From assembly GCA_021160785.1 (NCBI GenBank), contig JAGHBX010000053.1, forward strand, positions 1-6,510: a DNA stretch of 6,510 nt. The letters are read 5' to 3'. Shown piece after piece: positions 1 to 6,510 of this stretch (position 1 is its first letter; each line of letters opens with the position of its first letter). A program made the position numbers and the translations under genes. The notes below the pieces were generated by a model. The model did no database searches. It saw only the letters and a program-made list of their open reading frames with translations, and was not told where the DNA came from. This stretch comes from Planctomycetota bacterium. GTDB taxonomy: Bacteria > Planctomycetota > Phycisphaerae > Sedimentisphaerales > Anaerohalosphaeraceae.

Positions 1-1560
1 CCACCATGGGCAGGCGCCGGTTCCGACGTTCATCTTGTTCCATTTCCGCGCTCGTTTCTTGCCGTAATCGTCTCTCGCCTGGAAGTAATGGCCCCGATTG
101 AAATTGTACTTCCACTTGTTCTTGCCGACCCTGAACGTAGACGCCTGCCCTCTAATGCGATAGCGTATGTGGTCATAAACCTTGCCGTCATAAACCAGCG
201 TGCCGTAGAAACGATAATCCGCGTTGTCATAGCTGCTGTTCCACTGGCAATTCTCTACGTCTGTATTACGTGAGATCAGGTGATATGTCGGCAACGATCG
301 CATTACATCAATACCGTATGCGACGACCTGGCTTTTGACAGGGTCCGAATCGCCGGGCCGGATTGCGCCGCTCCATGCCGGTGCGCCGTCATAAACGAAG
401 TAAGCAAAGTTAGGCTGCGGGTCGTCGGAGTATGGCGCAGTTATACTTCTTTGCCCTGTGTCCTCTATTGATATCCGGTAGCGGATGAGCCTTCTGTTTA
501 GCTGAATTGATGCGGGCATCCGGACAGTAAAGATATCGTCAAGAGCAACCAGGTCGCCGTTTACTCCGTCATCGTGCATCGAAACGCTGCTCCAGTTGGC
601 TGGATTTTCATATTGAGAATTTGTAGTATAATCGGGGAAGCCCATAGGAATATAGTTGCCCGGATCGACAAGCTGATACTTCAAAGTTACATCGCTGACT
701 CCATCCGGGTCGGTTACCTTTGCGGTTATCAGAACCGGCTGTCCCGATGTCGGCTGTTTGGGACTGTGATTGACCTGCCTGATATGCGGCGGACTATTGG
801 CTGCATAAACGGCTGTGTTTTTTGCACCAGGGGTAGGATATGCCGAACGCCAACTGCCGCCCATGTCGTTATCGAACGAAGGATTTGTCAGTTGCATCGA
901 ATGGCCCGTGCCCGGATGCAGACCGTCGTCAGGCGCCGCATCGCCTGTCGTCGGCCACGGAAAACCAAGGTCGTAATCAACCTGGTCCATTTCCTTGCCG
1001 ATGCTGTTGCACAGTTCGATCTTTTCGCCGTCATTGCTCAGGCTGCCGGTGTAAGGTCCATAGACCGCGCTGGCTGATACGCCGTACTTATTCCGGACTG
1101 TCGTCGGGTCCTCGGCAACAACAACATAACCACCCGCCGGGATTATCGTGTTAGCCGGGAATGTATAATCAATACCATCACAGAATTGCCAGCCGGATAT
1201 ATCCATCGACATCGTATTCGTATTGTGCAACTCGAGAAATTCCGCCCGCTCTGTTGTAACGTCAGGATTGTAATGTATTTCGTTGATGATTACCGATTCG
1301 CCCCTCTTGAGCCAGTTTCCAGCAATGACAACAAAGTCAGCCAGGGTTACTCCGTCATTGCCAACAATGTCAGCACAGTCATCCGGATGGCCTGCGCACC
1401 CAGAATCATCGAGCCATTGTTCGGCAAAGATGAGCATGTCGGAAATGCCGACAACACAGTCGCCATTAATGTCGCCCTCCGGGCAAACGGCAAACAAAGG
1501 CCCGCATAAAAAAGAAAGACAGGGGATTATTAGCAAAGTTCTAAGTACTGAAAACCTCAT
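1..1560 (-). CDS. Exported dockerin-like / lamin-tail / CotH-kinase protein (3' part missing)
   Basis: This frame is open from ATG at 1560 to the window edge, giving 520 residues with no stop; the C-terminus lies outside. Residues 1-24 look like a signal peptide (Arg near the start, hydrophobic core, PLFA before the likely cut). Residues 29-85 hold two dockerin-like calcium loops, DINGDCVVGISD (30-41) and a poorer DIVGNDGVTLAD (64-75), each followed by a helix ending in a Trp-Leu pair. Residues about 88-205 match a lamin-tail domain (INEIHYNP, EFLELHN, PAGGYVVVAED, LSNDGEKIEL). A beta-sandwich-like stretch follows (about 256-390, with TDPDGVSDV). From about 415 the sequence resembles the front of a CotH-kinase domain (FYGTLVYDGKVYDHIRYRIRG, then KWKYNFNRGHYFQARDDYG); the catalytic part is not in the window. 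Such proteins are common, mostly uncharacterised, exported proteins in planctomycetes. The start is supported by GAGG eight bases upstream. The domain calls come from motif recognition; substrate and role are unknown. Confidence 0.87.
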   Translation of the reverse strand, partial: MRFSVLRTLLIIPCLSFLCGPLFAVCPEGDINGDCVVGISDMLIFAEQWLDDSGCAGHPDDCADIVGNDGVTLADFVVIAGNWLKRGESVIINEIHYNPDVTTERAEFLELHNTNTMSMDISGWQFCDGIDYTFPANTIIPAGGYVVVAEDPTTVRNKYGVSASAVYGPYTGSLSNDGEKIELCNSIGKEMDQVDYDLGFPWPTTGDAAPDDGLHPGTGHSMQLTNPSFDNDMGGSWRSAYPTPGAKNTAVYAANSPPHIRQVNHSPKQPTSGQPVLITAKVTDPDGVSDVTLKYQLVDPGNYIPMGFPDYTTNSQYENPANWSSVSMHDDGVNGDLVALDDIFTVRMPASIQLNRRLIRYRISIEDTGQRSITAPYSDDPQPNFAYFVYDGAPAWSGAIRPGDSDPVKSQVVAYGIDVMRSLPTYHLISRNTDVENCQWNSSYDNADYRFYGTLVYDGKVYDHIRYRIRGQASTFRVGKNKWKYNFNRGHYFQARDDYGKKRARKWNKMNVGTGACPWW

Positions 1561-1724
1561 TCACACATCCTCACAACCAAAAACCTTATTCACATTTGCC
1601 CCAGAGCATAAAACGCACTTTTAACGCCAAACTACTTTAAGATGAAATCGGTCAGAAAAGCGTATGATTTAATCTGATATTCCCCATTTAAATGCCCAAG
1701 AAACACACCTTTCTCCGTAAGACA
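1561..1724 (-). other. Predicted AT-rich 5' leader of the CotH/dockerin gene
   Basis: If transcription starts about seven bases past the -10 box at 1731-1736, the mRNA has a leader of roughly 160 bases. The stretch is clearly more AT-rich than the flanking genes. It contains the 10-base palindrome CATTTAAATG (1685-1694). I see no long stable hairpin, no riboswitch family I recognise, and no convincing small reading frame. The leader's existence depends on the promoter call. Confidence 0.35.
1569..1572 (-). promoter_or_regulatory. Ribosome binding site of the CotH/dockerin gene
   Basis: GAGG on the minus strand lies eight bases before the ATG at 1560. It is the best Shine-Dalgarno match near the start and places a signal peptide immediately at the N-terminus, which fixes the start codon. 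Confidence 0.65.
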
Positions 1725-1730
1725 TCATCA

Positions 1731-1759
1731 ATTATACCAAATTCTGTCCAGCTTGTCCA
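1731..1759 (-). promoter_or_regulatory. Leftward sigma70-like promoter for the CotH/dockerin gene
   Basis: Read on the minus strand, TGGACA (1754-1759) is followed after exactly 17 bases by a perfect TATAAT (1731-1736). The bases just before the -10 are TGG, giving an extended -10 (TGnTATAAT). It points toward the gene starting at 1560. This is a consensus match only; housekeeping promoters in planctomycetes are not well mapped. Confidence 0.6.
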
Positions 1760-1761
1760 GC
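1745..1761. repeat. Tandem 8-base repeat TGTCCAGC, possible operator
   Basis: TGTCCAGC occurs at 1745-1752 and again at 1754-1761, a period of nine bases. The second copy covers the leftward -35 box, and the pair ends nine bases before the rightward -35 box. A protein bound here could affect both promoters. The repeat is seen directly; the operator role is inferred, and two short copies could arise by chance. Confidence 0.35.
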
Positions 1762-1770
1762 GTCAACTGT

Positions 1771-1799
1771 TTGCAACATCACCGGCTACTCCTTATAAT
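1771..1799 (+). promoter_or_regulatory. Rightward sigma70-like promoter for the esterase-GH28 operon
   Basis: TTGCAA (1771-1776) and a perfect TATAAT (1794-1799) are separated by 17 bases. The predicted transcript would start near 1806, leaving about 46 bases of leader before the ATG at 1852. The promoter lies inside the upstream extension that a TTG start at 1753 would require, which argues against that longer reading. No second promoter is evident before the GH28 gene, so this one probably serves both genes. Confidence 0.65.
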
Positions 1800-1837
1800 A
1801 ATGGCCGTTAGTGAGTTTTCGGCGTTATACAAATTGT

Positions 1838-1843
1838 GGAGGA
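1838..1843 (+). promoter_or_regulatory. Ribosome binding site that sets the esterase start
   Basis: GGAGGA lies eight bases before ATG at 1852, an almost ideal Shine-Dalgarno sequence. It selects this ATG over the in-frame TTG at 1753 and ATG at 1801, neither of which has a comparable site and both of which would bury the signal peptide. Confidence 0.85.
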
Positions 1844-1851
1844 ATCAGGTT

Positions 1852-3867
1852 ATGCGATTTTGGCAAGTCATGGTTATTACAGGTATCGTAGCGTCCGGAA
1901 CTGTCGCCAGTGGTCAGCCATACGGTCAGCCCGATCGAGACAACCCCGGTGATGAGATGATTCAGGAATACTTAGGACGCTTGACCGGCGAGATACACAC
2001 AGCGTTTCAGCAGGATATTGTGTCTTTGGATCAGTGGACCAGGCTTCGTCCTGCGTACAGAGACGAATACTTTTACATGCTCGGGCTTTCACCGATGCCG
2101 GAGAAGACACCGCTAAAGGCCACTATTACCGGGAGCCTGACAGGGGATGGTTTCGTCGTCGACATGCTCCATTATCAGAGCCGGCCGAGGCTGTATGTTA
2201 CCGCCAATCTTTATCGCCCAACGAAGATTCGCAAGGGGCAGCGCCTGCCCGCGGTACTGTACGTTTGCGGACACTCCAATCGGGGCCGAAACGGCAATAA
2301 GACGGCGTACCAATCGCACGGAATATGGTTCGCCCGGCATGGGTACATTTGCCTGGTGCTCGACTCACTGCAATTGGGTGAGATCGCGGCTATCCACCAT
2401 GGCACGTACCGCGAAGGTCGCTGGTGGTGGCATTCGCGCGGGTATACCCCTGCCGGGGTGGAATGCCTTAATGGGATGCGCGGCATTGACTACCTGATAA
2501 AACGTCCCGACGTCGATCCGGAGCGGATAGCAGTCACCGGAATAAGTGGCGGTGGAGCGGCGACCTTCTGGATAGCTGCCGCCGACGAGCGCGTCAAAGT
2601 GGCTGTGCCGGTCAGCGGGATGGCGGATCTGATGTCATACATCCCCAACCGGGTCATCAACGGCCACTGCGATTGTATGTTTTTGTACAACACGTTTCAA
2701 TGGCCGTGGACGCGGATCGCCGCCCTGGTGGCCCCGCGGCCGCTGCTGTTTGTCAACAGTGACCAGGATCGCATCTTCCCGATGGACGCCAACGAACGGG
2801 TGATCAACCGGCTGGAAAGAATCTACAGTCTGTACGGGGCAAGCGATTTTGTTGGCAGTGTAGTCAGCATCGGAGGCCACGCCTACCGCAAGGATATTCG
2901 TCAGGCGGCGTATCGTTTCATCAACATGCATTTGAAGAACGATCCAGGAGTGGTCGCCGACAGCGAGGTGGATCTTGTGACAGGCTCCGACAGGGACAGG
3001 CAATACCCGATCAGCCTCGAGAAGCTGCGTGTGTTTCCGGCGGATTCGGATATTCCGAAAGACGAGTTGAACACCTCTATCGACAAACACTTTGTGCCGG
3101 TGGCGAAAGTGCAACTGCCGCATGAGGGCGAATATCCTGTATGGAAGAAGGCGATTCTGGCTGAGCTTCGACGGGTGGCATTCCGAGGGTTTCCAGAGCG
3201 AATTCCAGCGGCGGCGCTCGCCGAACGTGTCGGGCCGGACGAAATACGACTTGCCTCCGAACCCGGCATCAAAATCTATTTGAGAAGTGTCGCCACGCAG
3301 AAATCGAAGGAAAAGGCCGCGCGGATTCTGTTGGTTGTTCAAAGCCCGAACGGGAACGAAGATGCAACCGGCTGGATAAAAACACTAACCCGGCCCGGGG
3401 ATATGGTGTTTACGGTTGCCGTCAGGGGTGTTGGCAAAACGCAATGGACACAGAAAAACCCGCCCAACTTCGTGGAACGGGCTCATGCCTTGTTAGGCCG
3501 CACCGTGGACACGGGACGCGTATGGGATATCGCGGCTGCAGTTCGGTATCTGCGAAACGAATACGGCAAGGATATTGACATCTGCGTATCGGGTGAGGGA
3601 GCGGGAGGCATCCTGGCGGTCTATGCTGCATTATGGGAGCCGGATATTGCAGAAGTGGTTTTGAACAGGCCGCCGCTGTCTCACATGAGCGCCGATGCAC
3701 CGCAGTTTCTTAATGTCTTGAGAGTGTGTGATATTTCCGACGTTATGGGAATGCTCGCACCTCGCCGGCTGACAGTCCATGGCGGCAGCGACCTTCGAGA
3801 GAAGGTTGCCGGTATCTTTGCTGCGGCCGGGTCTTCAACAGAATTCGTTTGGAAGTCTGAAAATTAA
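1852..3867 (+). CDS. Exported two-domain alpha/beta hydrolase, probable carbohydrate esterase
   Basis: This 671-residue protein probably removes ester groups (methyl or acetyl) from plant or algal polysaccharide outside the cytoplasm. Residues 1-21 look like a signal peptide. The first alpha/beta-hydrolase domain spans about 85-362. It has a nucleophile elbow GISGGG with Ser232, a likely acid Asp306 in NSDQDRIFP, and a likely His343 in GGHAYR, so the triad looks complete. The segments HHGTYREGRWWWHSRGYTPAGVE (about 182-204) and GHCDCMF (271-277) resemble a planctomycete group usually annotated as acetylxylan esterase or alpha/beta hydrolase. The second domain (about 470-671) has a hydrolase-like fold pattern, but its elbow reads SGEGAGG, with Glu582 where the Ser should be, and no clear catalytic His near its end. 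The GH28 gene 34 bases downstream suggests pectin as substrate; pectin methylesterases of family CE19 are a possible relative, from memory. Acetylxylan or glucuronoyl esterase are alternatives. Confidence 0.85.
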   Translation: MRFWQVMVITGIVASGTVASGQPYGQPDRDNPGDEMIQEYLGRLTGEIHTAFQQDIVSLDQWTRLRPAYRDEYFYMLGLSPMPEKTPLKATITGSLTGDGFVVDMLHYQSRPRLYVTANLYRPTKIRKGQRLPAVLYVCGHSNRGRNGNKTAYQSHGIWFARHGYICLVLDSLQLGEIAAIHHGTYREGRWWWHSRGYTPAGVECLNGMRGIDYLIKRPDVDPERIAVTGISGGGAATFWIAAADERVKVAVPVSGMADLMSYIPNRVINGHCDCMFLYNTFQWPWTRIAALVAPRPLLFVNSDQDRIFPMDANERVINRLERIYSLYGASDFVGSVVSIGGHAYRKDIRQAAYRFINMHLKNDPGVVADSEVDLVTGSDRDRQYPISLEKLRVFPADSDIPKDELNTSIDKHFVPVAKVQLPHEGEYPVWKKAILAELRRVAFRGFPERIPAAALAERVGPDEIRLASEPGIKIYLRSVATQKSKEKAARILLVVQSPNGNEDATGWIKTLTRPGDMVFTVAVRGVGKTQWTQKNPPNFVERAHALLGRTVDTGRVWDIAAAVRYLRNEYGKDIDICVSGEGAGGILAVYAALWEPDIAEVVLNRPPLSHMSADAPQFLNVLRVCDISDVMGMLAPRRLTVHGGSDLREKVAGIFAAAGSSTEFVWKSEN

Positions 3868-3890
3868 GCAAGCAACTTTAAGACGCCAAT

Positions 3891-3896
3891 GGGAGG
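3891..3896 (+). promoter_or_regulatory. Ribosome binding site that sets the GH28 start
   Basis: GGGAGG lies five bases before ATG at 3902. It supports this start over the in-frame ATG at 3779, which is inside the esterase gene and would place 41 atypical residues before the signal peptide. Confidence 0.85.
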
Positions 3897-3901
3897 TTGT
3901 A

Positions 3902-5479
3902 ATGAAAAGATTCTATCTTATGGTCATACTCATGGCACTGTCCTGGAACATCGTTGCGGCGGCGGTCCCACACAGAGGACCATACGACATTCGTGATTTC
4001 GGCGCCAAGTCCGACGGAAAGACCCTTTGCACCGAGGCTATTCAAAACGCCGTCAACAAGTGCGCCGCCGATGGAGGAGGCACTGTCTTGCTGCCTGCCG
4101 GAACATGGCTGACCGGGACGGTCTATCTGCGGAGTCGGGTTACAGTCCAGCTTGAAACCGGGTGCACACTTCTTGGCAGCAAAGATAAGACCGACTACGG
4201 TCGAGCCGACGAAGCATTCAGCTACTGGGCTATCCTGGCGGGCAAGAACCTCGAACATATTGCAATCCGCGGCGGTGGAGTCATCGACGGACAGGGCTCG
4301 AACTTCAAGTACAAGGACGGCTCCAGACCCAAGAATATCTACCTGGAAGGCTGCTCCGATGTGCTTATCGAAGACGTGCGGCTGCGTAATGCCGGCAGTT
4401 GGATGCAGCACTATTGCAACTGCGACAGGTTGACGATTCGCGGCATTGCCGTCTTCAATCACGTCAGCTACAACAACGACGGCCTGAATATCGACAGTTG
4501 CCGCGATGTGACAATCACAGGCTGTGTGGTCGATTCGGACGACGATGCCATTGTGCTCAAGAGTCGGTCTACAAAGCCCTGCCAAAACATTACGATCTCC
4601 GATTGTGTGGTCAGCAGCCACTGCAACTCGATCAAGCTGGGAACCGAATCCGGCGGTGGTTTCCAGGACATAACCGTCACGAACTGCACAATATGTTCGC
4701 CGCGATATTCAAAATCGATCTATGGTCGCCAGCGAGGCCTGGCCGGTCTCGCACTGGAGATCGTCGACGGCGGAACTCTGGACCGAATCGCCATTTCCAA
4801 TATCACCATAAAGGGCGTTACTGTTCCCATTTTCATGCGGTTAGGCAACCGCGCACGGCTTTACGAGAAGGATCAGCCCAAACCGAATGTTGGCAAGTTC
4901 GGCAATGTCGTTATCGACAATGTTGTTGCAACCGATTGCTCTTCGATCGGCTGTTCGATCACCGGCCTGCCGGGGCACAAGATTGAAAATGTTACCCTGA
5001 GCAATATCAGCCTGGGTTTCGAAGGCGGAGGCGGCAAAGACGATTCATCACGCGCAATCCCCGAGAAACCGGACAGCTATCCTGAAAGCACCATGTTCGG
5101 TACGCTTCCGTCGTACGGCTTCTTCTGCCGTCATGTCAAAGACCTTAAGTTTCACAATGTCAGGCTGTCTGCCTCGGCGCCTGACTATCGGCATGCAATC
5201 GTGTTTGACGATGCTGATGATGTCGTGGTCGATTCGCTTGTCGCTCCCTTTGCACCCGGTGCGGCGGGTATGATACGTCTGACAAACTCGAAAACCGCTG
5301 CTGTCAGAAATTGTCATCCGCCGGCTGGCACAGACTTGTTTCTGGATCTGCACGGTGCGCTTACAAGCAACATTTCGGTATACGGCAATAATCTCGTCAA
5401 CGTCAGGCAAATCAGCCGGATCGATCAGGATGTGCCCGGGTCGGCTTTGATCATGTGGTCGAATCACCTGCCGAAATGA
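3902..5479 (+). CDS. Exported glycoside hydrolase family 28 (polygalacturonase-like)
   Basis: GH28 enzymes hydrolyse galacturonic-acid linkages in pectin through a right-handed parallel beta-helix with three catalytic Asp residues. This 525-residue protein starts with a signal peptide (likely cut after AAA at 19-21). The mature N-terminus has the family's opening motif, YDIRDFGAKSDGK (28-40), then GGGTVLLPAGTW (58-69). NNDG (191-194) corresponds to the classic NTDG with Asp193. DSDDDAIVLKS (211-221) gives Asp214 and Asp215, at the 21 and 22 residue spacing known from fungal endopolygalacturonase. The usual GHG is replaced by SHC around His240, and there is no RIK triplet where expected; the region reads RGLAGLALEIVDGG (278-291). 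The helix continues to the C-terminus, and Cys is frequent along the turns (about 17 in all). Exo-polygalacturonase, rhamnogalacturonan hydrolase or a related specificity are all possible. The gene is probably cotranscribed with the esterase and has no promoter of its own in the 34-base gap. Confidence 0.9.
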   Translation: MKRFYLMVILMALSWNIVAAAVPHRGPYDIRDFGAKSDGKTLCTEAIQNAVNKCAADGGGTVLLPAGTWLTGTVYLRSRVTVQLETGCTLLGSKDKTDYGRADEAFSYWAILAGKNLEHIAIRGGGVIDGQGSNFKYKDGSRPKNIYLEGCSDVLIEDVRLRNAGSWMQHYCNCDRLTIRGIAVFNHVSYNNDGLNIDSCRDVTITGCVVDSDDDAIVLKSRSTKPCQNITISDCVVSSHCNSIKLGTESGGGFQDITVTNCTICSPRYSKSIYGRQRGLAGLALEIVDGGTLDRIAISNITIKGVTVPIFMRLGNRARLYEKDQPKPNVGKFGNVVIDNVVATDCSSIGCSITGLPGHKIENVTLSNISLGFEGGGGKDDSSRAIPEKPDSYPESTMFGTLPSYGFFCRHVKDLKFHNVRLSASAPDYRHAIVFDDADDVVVDSLVAPFAPGAAGMIRLTNSKTAAVRNCHPPAGTDLFLDLHGALTSNISVYGNNLVNVRQISRIDQDVPGSALIMWSNHLPK

Positions 5480-5513
5480 TTGAACATTTTGTAACATTTT
5501 TTGTTTCTGTGGC
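5480..5513. other. Short convergent gap between GH28 and propeller genes
   Basis: Only 34 bases separate the two stop codons. The gap is T-rich on the plus strand and contains AACATTTT twice (5483-5490 and 5493-5500), leading into a run of six T. I find no inverted repeat able to form a terminator hairpin, so transcription from both sides may end in the neighbouring gene or by a factor-dependent route. Confidence 0.5.
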
Positions 5514-6510
5514 TTATTTCTTTTCAAAGCAGACCACACTGCCGTCGATTAAACTGATAAACACTTTTCCTTCTGCAACCGACATACCGTCGGAGACGGG
5601 GACGCTGTCGATTTTGTATTCGGCTAATCTGTTCCCGTTGTCGGCGGATACCGCCCAGAGCAGGCCTCCGCGCTTTCCGCGCCACGCATCGTCCTGGGCC
5701 TTGAGCTGGCGGTTTATCTCGTCGTCGGCGCCGGGAAGATAGCCCAACATCTTTGTTTCGTCCGCCACGTCGGGCGGTCCGGCGACAAACAGGTTCTTTC
5801 CAGCTAAGGCCATAGCGTTGACCAGCAGAGGAAGCGAACTCTTCTGCCAGTGGACTTTGTGTCCGCCGATGCTTACACCTTTTTCCTGAACTTCGTTTCT
5901 TCTTCCTTGCCCTTTCTTTCTTGCCTGCGGCCGAGGCAGAGGCGCGACCGGATCTTTGTCCGCTGCATAAAGGGAATAAGTAGTCCGAGGCTGCAGCATA
6001 TTGCCCAACGGGCTCGATCGGAAGGCATACGCCCGCGTGTCGTCAAGCACCATCGTACGACCGGATGGATTCGAGTTCCGCGTGCCCGCATACGCGCCCC
6101 AGCCTTCGCCGCAATCTTCGGCGTATGTTAAATATGACCGGTGGAACCACACATCGTCCAAAAAGCCTGTCTGGCAGAATAAATGTCTCTTGCCTTTTTG
6201 TCCGCTTGCCGCATTCTTTTTACCCGCCGGGAGTGTAGGCGCGACCCCGATGCGTTTGCCTTCCATGCTGAAGTTTTGTTCCTGCATGTAAACCCGTTCG
6301 CCGTCGCTCGAGAGAACGTCGTCGTTTGCAACGGGCATGTATTTGGCGACTATCAATGTCTGGAGATTCTTGCCCGTCGCCGGATCTTTTTCGTCTAATA
6401 CGGTCTCGGAAATCTTTTTGCCCGTTACCGGATCCAGCAGCACCAGTCGCATGCCGCCGTCGAAGAACATGTTGCGCCCGGCAAGGGCATAGACCGTATC
6501 GTTTTCTATC
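5514..6510 (-). CDS. PQQ-like beta-propeller repeat protein (5' part missing)
   Basis: The frame is open from the right edge of the window to TAA at 5514-5516, giving the last 331 residues. The ATG at 6470 is internal, because the frame continues upstream through VYALAGRN in the same blade. Blade-like repeats are visible: VYALAGRNMFFDGGMRL followed by LLDPVTGKKI at the start, MALAGKNLFVAGPPD in the middle, and LLWAVSADNGNRLAEYKI then GKVFISLIDGSVVCFEKK at the end. These match the outer-strand pattern of PQQ/BamB-type propellers (aromatic or Leu, Asp-x-x-x-Gly). Relatives in planctomycetes are long exported propellers, some fused to a methyltransferase domain as I recall; nothing here shows such a fusion. 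Two basic loops interrupt the blades (near 6190-6230 and 5875-5937). Enzyme activity or cofactor binding is not shown, so a scaffold or binding role is equally possible. It converges on the GH28 gene, so a shared function is not implied. Confidence 0.8.
   Translation of the reverse strand, partial: IENDTVYALAGRNMFFDGGMRLVLLDPVTGKKISETVLDEKDPATGKNLQTLIVAKYMPVANDDVLSSDGERVYMQEQNFSMEGKRIGVAPTLPAGKKNAASGQKGKRHLFCQTGFLDDVWFHRSYLTYAEDCGEGWGAYAGTRNSNPSGRTMVLDDTRAYAFRSSPLGNMLQPRTTYSLYAADKDPVAPLPRPQARKKGQGRRNEVQEKGVSIGGHKVHWQKSSLPLLVNAMALAGKNLFVAGPPDVADETKMLGYLPGADDEINRQLKAQDDAWRGKRGGLLWAVSADNGNRLAEYKIDSVPVSDGMSVAEGKVFISLIDGSVVCFEKK

Noticed and set aside
574..1154. Plus-strand open frames opposite the CotH/dockerin gene
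   Set aside because: The minus-strand frame is continuous from 1560 to the edge with clear domains; the plus-strand translations are Arg/Cys-rich without domain signals.
1685..1694. CATTTAAATG palindrome as an operator
   Set aside because: It is short and AT-rich in an AT-rich leader, the symmetry does not extend outward, and a match like this is likely by chance.
1753..1851. Upstream extension of the esterase frame from a TTG at 1753
   Set aside because: The extension contains the rightward promoter, lacks a ribosome site at its start, and would bury the signal peptide. GGAGGA at 1838-1843 points to ATG at 1852.
2635..3342. 235-codon open frame on the minus strand opposite the esterase gene
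   Set aside because: It has no recognisable motif and covers conserved esterase sequence on the other strand, so it reads as a shadow of that gene.
3779..3901. Upstream extension of the GH28 frame overlapping the esterase gene
   Set aside because: The 41 added residues are out-of-frame esterase sequence. GGGAGG at 3891-3896 and the signal peptide both support ATG at 3902.
3878..4621. 247-codon open frame on the minus strand opposite the GH28 gene
   Set aside because: It lies wholly antisense to a clear GH28 coding region and its start, shows no domain pattern, and has no evident ribosome site. It is a shadow frame.
5480..5513. Possible bidirectional terminator between the convergent genes
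   Set aside because: There is a T run and a direct repeat but no inverted repeat that could form a stem, so an intrinsic terminator cannot be supported.

Overview
The window looks like a chromosomal segment of a Planctomycetota bacterium, most likely of the Phycisphaerae/Sedimentisphaerales type. Three things suggest this: an exported protein with a dockerin-like repeat pair directly behind its signal peptide, followed by a lamin-tail domain and the start of a CotH-kinase domain; a two-domain alpha/beta hydrolase with the GHCDCMF signature I associate with planctomycete carbohydrate esterases; and a PQQ-type beta-propeller protein with the 'VYALAGRNMFFDGG' style of repeat. The assignment rests on recalled family resemblance, not on a search. 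There are no rRNA, tRNA, CRISPR or insertion-sequence features.

Layout: positions 1-1560 (minus strand) hold the N-terminal 520 residues of the dockerin/lamin-tail/CotH protein, whose 3' end lies outside the window. Positions 1561-1851 form a divergent intergenic region with two back-to-back sigma70-like promoters. Both have a perfect TATAAT and a 17-base spacer, and an 8-base tandem repeat overlaps the leftward -35 box. Positions 1852-3867 (plus) encode an exported alpha/beta hydrolase/carbohydrate esterase. After 34 bases comes 3902-5479 (plus), an exported family 28 glycoside hydrolase (polygalacturonase-like). Positions 5514-6510 (minus) hold the C-terminal 331 residues of a PQQ-like beta-propeller protein, convergent with the GH28 gene.

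The esterase and GH28 genes are probably one operon served by the rightward promoter. A natural reading is pectin or related uronic-acid polysaccharide breakdown: the esterase removes methyl or acetyl groups and GH28 then cleaves the galacturonan-type backbone, both outside the cytoplasm. The divergent CotH/dockerin protein may be a surface or secreted protein expressed under related conditions, but this is inferred only from the shared promoter region. The most unusual points are the apparently dead second hydrolase domain of the esterase, the altered active-site motifs of the GH28, and the compact divergent promoter arrangement. I do not see clear evidence of an entirely new system.
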